A program made the translations under genes and the position numbers. From Daphnia pulex (lineage: Eukaryota; Arthropoda; Branchiopoda; Diplostraca; Daphniidae), in NCBI RefSeq assembly GCF_021134715.1, contig NC_060023.1, forward strand, positions 4,464,001 through 4,528,000: a DNA stretch of 64,000 nt, read 5' to 3'. The notes beneath the pieces are model-generated. The model was given only the letters and a program-made list of their open reading frames with translations, did no database searches and was not told the origin of the DNA. This document shows positions 57,373 through 64,000 of this stretch, piece by piece; position 1 is the first letter of the stretch, and every line of letters begins with the position of its first letter.

Positions 57373-57444
57373 GGGGGTATAGCTCAGTGGTAGATCATTC
57401 GACTGCAAATCGAAATGTCCCCGGTTCAACCCCGGATGCCCCCT
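57373..57444 (+). tRNA. tRNA-Cys(GCA) in the detached unit
   Basis: The acceptor is intact and the loop is CTGCAAA, anticodon GCA. One D-stem change (TAGATC). It has GGTAG, as in type 2, but a type 1 T arm. Confidence 0.7.
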
Positions 57445-57640
57445 GGTTAGTTGAACCTAATATAGGGAACGAAATATTATTGGGTTTATTCAGTTAAATT
57501 GTATCATTGATGTCTTTATTGAATTTAAAAATAAGCCCACTCGAAATATTTCTACGTATCAGCCTGACTTTTGAAAGTTTGAAAGAAATTCTCATCAACT
57601 TATGGAAACTGATCTGCGTTAAAGCTGTTTAAGCTGAGGC

Positions 57641-58530
57641 ACCGCAACAAAAGGGCCGATCGAACACCGATTTTTTTTTTATCCCTAAAAATAATTTTTT
57701 TTCTACAAATGAACCTTTTTTGAAAATATTGACGAGCCCTAGAACCAACGGCAAGCAGTTGAAATTCTATATACTACACTTGAAAAACCTTTTTTAAGGA
57801 AACGCGACAAAAGGGCCGATCGAACACCGATATTTACAATATTTTCTTTTACCAAACCTTGTCGTATTGCCTCAGCTTTTTTCCATAAAACGCAATAAAA
57901 GAACCTACAGATCGCATTTTCAGAGTCACCACAGTTTACTGAATCTTTTCGAACCCATTTGTTTCAGTCTTTTCATACGCAACGCGACAAAAGAGCCTGT
58001 CGAACGATTGTTATTTTATCAAATTTATTTACTCTGTGTGTGAACGTGACATCCTCTTGTTCTTATTATCTAACTCCACATTTCCATAGAGTTTGTCACA
58101 ATGAATGAAATTTTTTGTTCAAGTATGAAGTTTTTCTTAGGTGACGCGACAAAAGGATCTGTCGAAGGTTACAAAAATTTAAATTTCTTCACAATTCTAG
58201 AAAAGGGTATTTTTTTATTTCAAATCCATCTAATGTGCTGTGGCATTTTCTGGAAAAAAACCTTGTTACGTTATTTCAAATATTTCGTATATTATTCCTT
58301 TTATTCTAATGGTAGGGAATAAATAAATATTTTCATTGGTAGGCCTTTCTTGGTCCAACTATGAAAAACGGTTCCCTCATTGCAATTTTGTATAGGCTCT
58401 TTCGTCGAGAGACTGTTATGTCGACATTTGGTTTAGTGTACTGGCTGTTTTTGACACTTATTCGATGTAGTCTGAACGTCTTTTACTTCCCCATTTCAAT
58501 GCGCAAAGCTACAAAAGGGCCTGTCGAACA
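57641..58530 (+). repeat. Dispersed motif acgcgacaaaagggcctgtcgaac, six copies
   Basis: Versions start near 57641, 57801, 57889, 57981, 58143 and 58501. The first two are nearly identical (GGGCCGATCGAACACCGA). The spacing is irregular (about 90-360 bp). Between copies the DNA is T-rich with no gene. Confidence 0.65.
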
Positions 58531-59399
58531 GTTTTTTTTTTATCAATATTTATTAAATTTTGGTTTAACGTGAAAAAGCTTGATTCTCAGTTATTCTCCT
58601 TTAAAAAAAATAAAAATGTTTATAATAATAATTAAATTTTTTTTTTAGATTTTGATAATAAATTGGGACAAAATTTTTTGACGTGTTTTTTCACCGCGGT
58701 TGGGTGATTCCCTAGTATTGACCTACAAGATCGCAAAAAATGAGAAAATTTTTTGAACTTTTTCCTGTGTTTAAAAAATACGAGAAGTATCCGTAAGGCG
58801 ATCATTTTGAAGGCGGTAATTGAATGTGATCGCCTTACCTTGGAAAATCTTAAGAGGCAAATATTAGTTATTCTAGTTAACTGCTATTCTGTAAAAAATT
58901 TGTTGCTAAGAAAATGAGATTACTGACAATTATTCTTTTATAAAACCTCAATTTAAAAAAAGTTTCAATTGTCAAATTACTACGTTAAAAACTTAAAAAA
59001 TTTTCTGTCAGTATTATTGGTAAATGATGTCAGTTCTTTCTAAATTAGAAACATAATCCTGTTTGCGGTCCTATTATTTTATAATATTAGTTATTCATAT
59101 GTTCCTACTGCGCTTATAACTAAAAAATTAAGAATAAAGGAGATAGGTTGACAGAAGTTGCATTAGTAGCCTCTATGAAATCGCAAAACCTGTTTTTGAA
59201 AATGATTCTTTGCACATTTATTTCCTTTCAACATGTTTAACAATGAAAACATTTTAATAAATACCGAGTTTATGACCATCTTTTCAAGTTTTAAAATCGA
59301 GTTCTGAGTTATGCTGCTTGAAATTTTCATTTTCAAAATACACTATTGGCGGTACCACCAGTTCTTAAGGCAATTTAGTACCATAGTTCTGCATTTTTC
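58531..59399. other. AT-rich intergenic sequence with one hairpin
   Basis: No coding signal. GTAAGGCGATCA at 58793 is matched by TGATCGCCTTAC ending at 58838, a 12-bp stem. Confidence 0.5.
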
Positions 59400-60994
59400 T
59401 TACAATCTTTCGATCCCGACTATTAGTTCCTTAGGACACAGAATATTTGCCAAATCGGCTTGTTTGCTTGTTGTTGAATTGGAAGCCAATATCCTGGTAA
59501 GTGATTTTTCAACTTTTCCAGGTACAGTTTTTTTCAGGAACACTTTTCTATTTTTAACAATTGTTTCATCATTGTTACAACCATCACCATCTTCTGAAAG
59601 CCTTGGAGAAACAAGCTTTCATAAGAAAATAAGTCAAAATATTTTTAAAACTTCTTGTTATTACCGTTTCCATCGCTCCATTCTTTGAGTAGGGCCTCAT
59701 TCGTGAACGGCAGTTTAGGTTTGATGATCATTCCAGAAGCGTTTTTTTTCTTCTTGGGGGAAACAAAAATGGTAGTTTTCCTTTTGTTCTCTTTGCTTTT
59801 TTTATCTATTGTATCACGTTCATTTTCTGAAAACAGAAATATTAAGTCTTAATAAGTAAATAAGTCAAACTATCTCAACATTTTGTTACCGTTTCCTACA
59901 CTTCTGTGAATCGTAGCCTTTGTTGTGATCGGAAGATCGAGCATCTCGTTATTTTCCTCATCGGTGCTGTAAACATCGTTCCCAAAGTTTCTTAAATCCG
60001 ATTAGGGTTGCATACTCCGTTTTCTTAGGACCGCGTTTAGTATTTCAGCAGAATCTCGACTGTCTTTAATGGGAAATAAATTGTTTAAGGCTTGGAACAA
60101 TTATGTGGAAATCACTCTTCTTACCACATTCTTCATCAATTGGGTGAACGAGGACTTTAGCTGTGGATTGCTGGTAGGAAATTATTGGTAGCTTTTTCTC
60201 AGTTTCAGCAGTCCTTTTTGCCTTTTGGGGGGGGGGGCACAGAAACGCGGTTTTTTTCAATTTCTTGGATCTTGATTTGCGAGGTTGATGTCCACCAGCT
60301 GTAAATAATGGCATGACACAGTTGTATAAGACACAGTACGTAATTAAATAACTATGTTAATTAATCTACTTGGTTTTGAATTTGGTCCGGAGACAGAATT
60401 AGTGAAAGTTTCGCTGTTATTTTCATCAGTTACACTAGCACCAGAAGATTTGTTTGTTTGTTTATTTTTGGGTTCATTGTCACTTTTTTTCGTCGGGTCA
60501 ATTTTACTGCATCATCAGAATCCTCACTAGCTTCGAAACTTAGGTCATTAATGGTTTTCCCACCAACATGGAAGTTTTCTATAGCTGAGATTACAAAATG
60601 TACATTTTTTTAAAGATCTGTATGATGTAATATCAAAAGAGAAGTGTACCTTGATTCATTTCGTCTTCTTCTTCAGAAAGATGATTGGCTTCTCTAAATG
60701 AATCTTTATCTGATAACTGAGCATCTTCAATTTCCACAGCACTTGAACGGTTAGCTAAAAACAATTACTTTTTAAATAATTAGAATGTCACTTAATATAT
60801 TCTATCATAGCCTACCCTAAAATTCTGCAACATGAGCTTTTAATTGCAATTTGCACAAACGAAACGCTGGTTGTTTCAACTAATTGTTTTCCTATATTTC
60901 CATAAGCACGAGTTCTGAAACTGGAAACTTTTTCATTTGGTGTATGCATAAACATAACTACGTTAGCCCCACTGTCTCTTTCAAGTGCAGCCAA
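59400..60994 (-). pseudogene. Unidentified multi-exon gene, disrupted
   Basis: Exons on -: 60994-about 60812, 60754-60650, 60578-60370, 60298-60125, 60063-59890, 59826-59665 and 59593-59400 (stop). Most introns are about 60-75 bp, the largest about 160 bp. Nearly all junctions are phase 1, so exons are symmetric. The first seen exon encodes LAALERDSGANVVMFMHT. The others are acidic and basic low-complexity (SDKDSFREANHLSEEEDE; PKKKKNASGM, a possible nuclear signal). One exon has an in-frame stop and one is a base short in an A-run; the first junction is also out of phase. It could be a decayed gene or one with assembly errors. I do not recognise the family. Confidence 0.5.
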
Positions 60995-61522
60995 CTACCA
61001 TTATAATAACAGCAACAGTTTAGTGAAAAAATAAACAAATAAATTGAATACAAAAAAATACCGTGCGTTTCACTCAACGAATTCGCCCTCTCTTCGTGGA
61101 CTCCTTAATTGATATCTTGAGCCCATCACTATACTTTTTGGGGGGCAATTGTCATAACCTTTCTATCGCATCTTCAGTATGAGATTTTTTTTCCCCATTT
61201 CATTTGCTAGAAGAAAGAAAATTAAGAAAAACGTAAATAGTTAACTTAACTAGATGTACGTTTTATTTATTAGCCTAGATAAAAACACACATGGTTAGCT
61301 CAACACAGTCTTCACCAGTGAACTGATACTGATCCGATTCCGTGTCGTTAAAAAACGGATTTTTTGAGGGCCGTAGATCGGATTGGTTTCCGTTCTCTTA
61401 CGCTAGAGTCGCATGAAGGCAAAAACGTTATGCCTACCCTCTAGCGCCTCTAGCTGATTCATAATCGGATTCGTTTCAGTTAACCAATTTTAACTGTGTT
61501 ATTGAAAAGCAAAACAAACAAA
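60995..61522. other. Intergenic, no firm gene
   Basis: Possible further upstream coding of the minus-strand gene around 61075-61160 could not be joined in frame. A short inverted repeat CGCTAGAG/CTCTAGCG lies near 61405-61445. Confidence 0.35.
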
Positions 61523-61934
61523 ATGTCGTCGCACAAGAAAAGTGATATGTTGTGGTACATTTGTTCTAGTTTTAATCTGTTTGATTTAGAATTATATCAT
61601 GACAAGTGTATTCAAAATAATCATCAATTCATCAGAATCCTGAGGAAGTGAGTGCAGAAAATGGATTTAAAAGAACTTGGAGACTGTGGCAGCCCAAACA
61701 GAATGTTTGGAATTTGGGAGAGTTGTTTTATCCTGTTAACTTCCTGTTAGTGAAAGTATTTCATTAATTTTGTTATTGTTTAAATTGCTACATTAATACT
61801 TTTCTTACAGGACAAATCAAGGAAGGAGAAATAATCCTACGAAGAAGACCACACCAAGGCCTTGTTGAATTCACGACTAATCAAGGAATCCAAAGGAACT
61901 TACAGCTCTTAAGCAAAAGTTTATTCATAGTATT
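61523..61934 (+). CDS. Possible small spliced gene
   Basis: An ATG at 61523 opens about 42 codons (MSSHKKSDMLWYICSS) ending at a GTGAGT donor-like site. A TTTCTTACAG acceptor at 61810 starts a segment open for 41 codons (QIKEGEIILRRRPHQG) ending at a GTAAGT donor (61935). The two do not join in frame directly, so an exon may be missing or this is non-coding. Confidence 0.25.
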
Positions 61935-62802
61935 GTAAGTATAACTAGACACAGATATTTAAAATACCATCTTATTAATACTTTGTAATTTTAAGAAATC
62001 AAAACAGCCCGTAAATAGCATGGTTGATTTAACCGTGATTTACCACTCTCAGGCTCACCATACCAATAAACAACAACGAGTGGTCCACTGATGTAGGTGG
62101 ATATTGGGAATATTGCTGATGAATTCTTGCAATCCCCTGTCTTGTTTGATGTTTGGACTACATTGGGTTACAAATATTAAATGTATGGAATTTATTTCAG
62201 TACTTTTTACAACTGTTCTAAATTATATTTATATTTTCTTTTCTTTTATAGTGAAAAGAAAGATTTACCAACAGAAAAAGGAATGAGTATGCCATCACAA
62301 GTAAGCTGAGGCTCATATTGACGACAAATCTTCTGGTTGTTTGAACAAATTATTATGTGTAATGCAGGTATTCATTTCATGATTACTGCACTAAATGAAG
62401 ATGTCGACTTGCTCTTGTTTTGATTTTATGAACTTGGTTCTAAATCACAAACTAGCCTTTTTCGCCTTTAATTTCCGCTAACCATTCCGCCGAAGAGATC
62501 AACTAGTTGAGCCAACTACCTCTTGATTGTCCCGAGATGTCTTGAAAATCATCGTTTACGCTTATTCTGTTCGTGGGAATGTTTGACAACATCAACCTGC
62601 TCATTTACCGTCATCTACGTTATCATCTATTGTGTGTAATGCATGCGTGTAACTTGACCGCGCCCCCTTTAAGACGGACAAATATACTGTGATGCGATGA
62701 GCATTTAAAAATAAAAAATCTTTCTACAATTAAACGTTAAATAACTTTACAAATATATTATAAACACAGTTTGGTTGTCCTTCACAGCTAGCATGTCTTT
62801 AT
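61935..62802. other. Intergenic, nothing recognised
   Basis: AT-rich sequence without repeats or coding signal that I can support. Confidence 0.5.
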
Positions 62803-63813
62803 TGGTAAAATATTTTTTCCGACAATATTCTTCGATCGATAACCCACATATTGGTATAATATTATATTATTACTTTGTTGCGACAAGGTGGCTGTTAAAT
62901 TTTTTTGTTATTTTCCCAATAAATGACTATTATAAAAAAAGAATAAATTAATATATATATTTTTTTTATTTTCCCAATAACGGATAATTAGATAAGGAAT
63001 ACATCGTTTTCTATGAAAAAGCTATAGTCTTTAACATTTACCACACGTTCAAAATCCTAAACTATTGGTTAGGTGCTGCCTTTTAAGCCGAGAGTGGGTT
63101 TGAACCATCATCTTTTGAGTCACCAATTCAATGCTATAACCACTACACCAGCAACGGAGATGATTATAAAGTCCCGATGTGAACAGATGGATAGTGCATA
63201 CTTACACATTGTCATGGTTATAGCCCAGCGTGAGCAAATTGATTTAATTACATCAGTGTAGGAATTTATGATTATTGAGACTATTTGTTTCATAAGTCAT
63301 TTGTTTGCTGAAAGTGGGTTTGAACAAACCTCCATAGAATTACCTATATGGATATATAGTAATATCAGTTTTAACATTTCATCTCCTTAACGTTTAAGAT
63401 AAATTATATCACGATAGCGTGAAGGTAGAGTTTTAAATTCGAAGTACGTAAGTTAGTTGTTCAAGACTTGTGCAAGATTTGGATTTTAAGACAATTGGAT
63501 TGTTCATTTAGGCAATTGTATGCAGAACTAACGAATTGAATACGATATAAAACATTTGGGACTTTGAACGCATGTTAAATGTAAAAGACTATAGCTTTTT
63601 CATAAAAAAAGGATTTATTACTTTTTTAATGGTCCGTTATTGGGAAAATAACAAAAAGTAATATTGATTTATTCATCTTTCATAAAAGTCATTCATTGGG
63701 AAAACAACAAAACAATTTAACAGTCACCTTGACGCAGCAAAGTAATAATCTAAAATTATACCAATATGTGGGTTATCGACCGAAGAATATTCTCGGAAAA
63801 GAATATTTTACCA
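62803..63813. mobile_element. 1.0-kb foldback element with TIRs of about 240 bp
   Basis: The left arm starts TGGTAAAATATT and the right arm ends AATATTTTACCA. The arms match imperfectly for about 240 bp, including CGATAACCCACATATTGGTAT and ATTTTCCCAATAACGGA. The centre (about 63046-63570) has no transposase but contains a tRNA-like sequence. No clear target duplication. Likely a non-autonomous DNA transposon. Confidence 0.75.
63085..63160 (-). pseudogene. tRNA-like sequence inside the foldback element
   Basis: On -, TGGTGTAGTGGTTATAGCA (A box) and GGTTCAAACCC (B box) are about 35 nt apart, with an anticodon-arm-like TTGAATTGGTGACTCAA between. The anticodon would be GGU (Thr). The acceptor stem is not convincing, so it is a relic or a SINE head. 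Confidence 0.5.
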
Positions 63814-64000
63814 TTACGGGACTAGACTTATCCCTTTTTTGGCCGTAGGGACATCCTTGGCGAGATCCTCTGGATCTGTCTATTGCCTGTCGGGACAAAC
63901 CCCTATAGGGAATCCCCTCTTAACCCTTGTTTACGTGGCTTCTAGAAGCTAAAAACTGTTAGTGCCTCAAGTCGAAAAACATTTATAATATCGCTGTTGG
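63814..64000. other. Right edge, nothing recognised
   Basis: Unique sequence without a supported feature. Confidence 0.5.

Larger units (their letters stand above)
56600..57629 (+). repeat. Detached fragment of a block 2 unit
   Basis: About 1 kb homologous to the part of the 1690-bp unit from after the Lys half to past Cys type 1. More diverged than any unit in blocks 2 or 4. Shares spacer variants (gttgaacctaat, catcaacttatgg) with the last unit of block 4. Confidence 0.9.

Noticed and set aside
59311-59852. Plus-strand frames of 125 and 65 codons
   Set aside because: They lie antisense to the minus-strand exons, which have matching splice sites and phases.
63601-63813. Long T/A-rich arms as a simple satellite
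   Set aside because: They pair with the left arm at 62803-63045 as one inverted repeat, which fits a foldback element better.

Overview
The window looks like animal nuclear DNA, AT-rich and repeat-dense. Intron-bearing type II tRNA-Leu genes, spliced exons separated by mostly short introns, TTAA-flanked MITEs, Helitron-like elements and a HARBI1-like fragment suggest an arthropod, perhaps a crustacean such as Daphnia. No diagnostic protein proves this. Most of the window (1 to about 49400) is not protein-coding. It holds about 105 tRNA genes or tRNA pseudogenes arranged in long tandem arrays, much like rDNA.

Layout. Block 1 (1-10572): fifteen 688-bp units, each with one tRNA-Leu(UAA) containing a 55-bp intron and one tRNA-Ala(UGC). 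Spacer module S1 (10573-12441) carries a TTAA-flanked MITE, a GC-rich hairpin and a tRNA-like relic. Block 2 (12442-30963): eleven units of about 1690 bp, each with two tRNA-Cys(GCA) on + and, on -, one tRNA-Val(UAC) and a 5' half of a tRNA-Lys(CUU). The last unit has lost its Val gene. Spacer S2 (30964-32308) is the same module without the MITE. Block 3 (32309-43863): a more diverse Leu-Ala array with units of about 853 bp carrying Leu(UAA), Ala(CGC) and Ala(UGC). Two of its Leu genes carry an element of about 840 bp inside the intron. Spacer S3 (43864-45730) again has the MITE. Block 4 (45731-49408) is a short, decayed Cys-Val array. A detached piece of the same unit lies at 56600-57629.

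The blocks alternate Leu/Ala, Cys/Val, Leu/Ala, Cys/Val, and the same spacer in the same orientation sits at every switch. This suggests the spacer has been a site of recombination between the two array types. Shared variants inside blocks indicate unequal exchange or gene conversion. Blocks 3 and 4 contain many copies that have lost key tRNA features, while most of blocks 1 and 2 look functional.

The right-hand part (49409-64000) is ordinary repeat-rich euchromatin. It has a first-exon fragment like a PIF/Harbinger transposase, an opposing exon on -, a 257-bp MITE with long TIRs, a 1.4-kb TIR element with a Helitron-like insertion, two multi-exon minus-strand genes that look disrupted (one ends in a PHD-like finger), a dispersed short motif around 57.6-58.5 kb, and a foldback element of about 1 kb near the right end. 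No rRNA, CRISPR array or intact long protein gene was seen.
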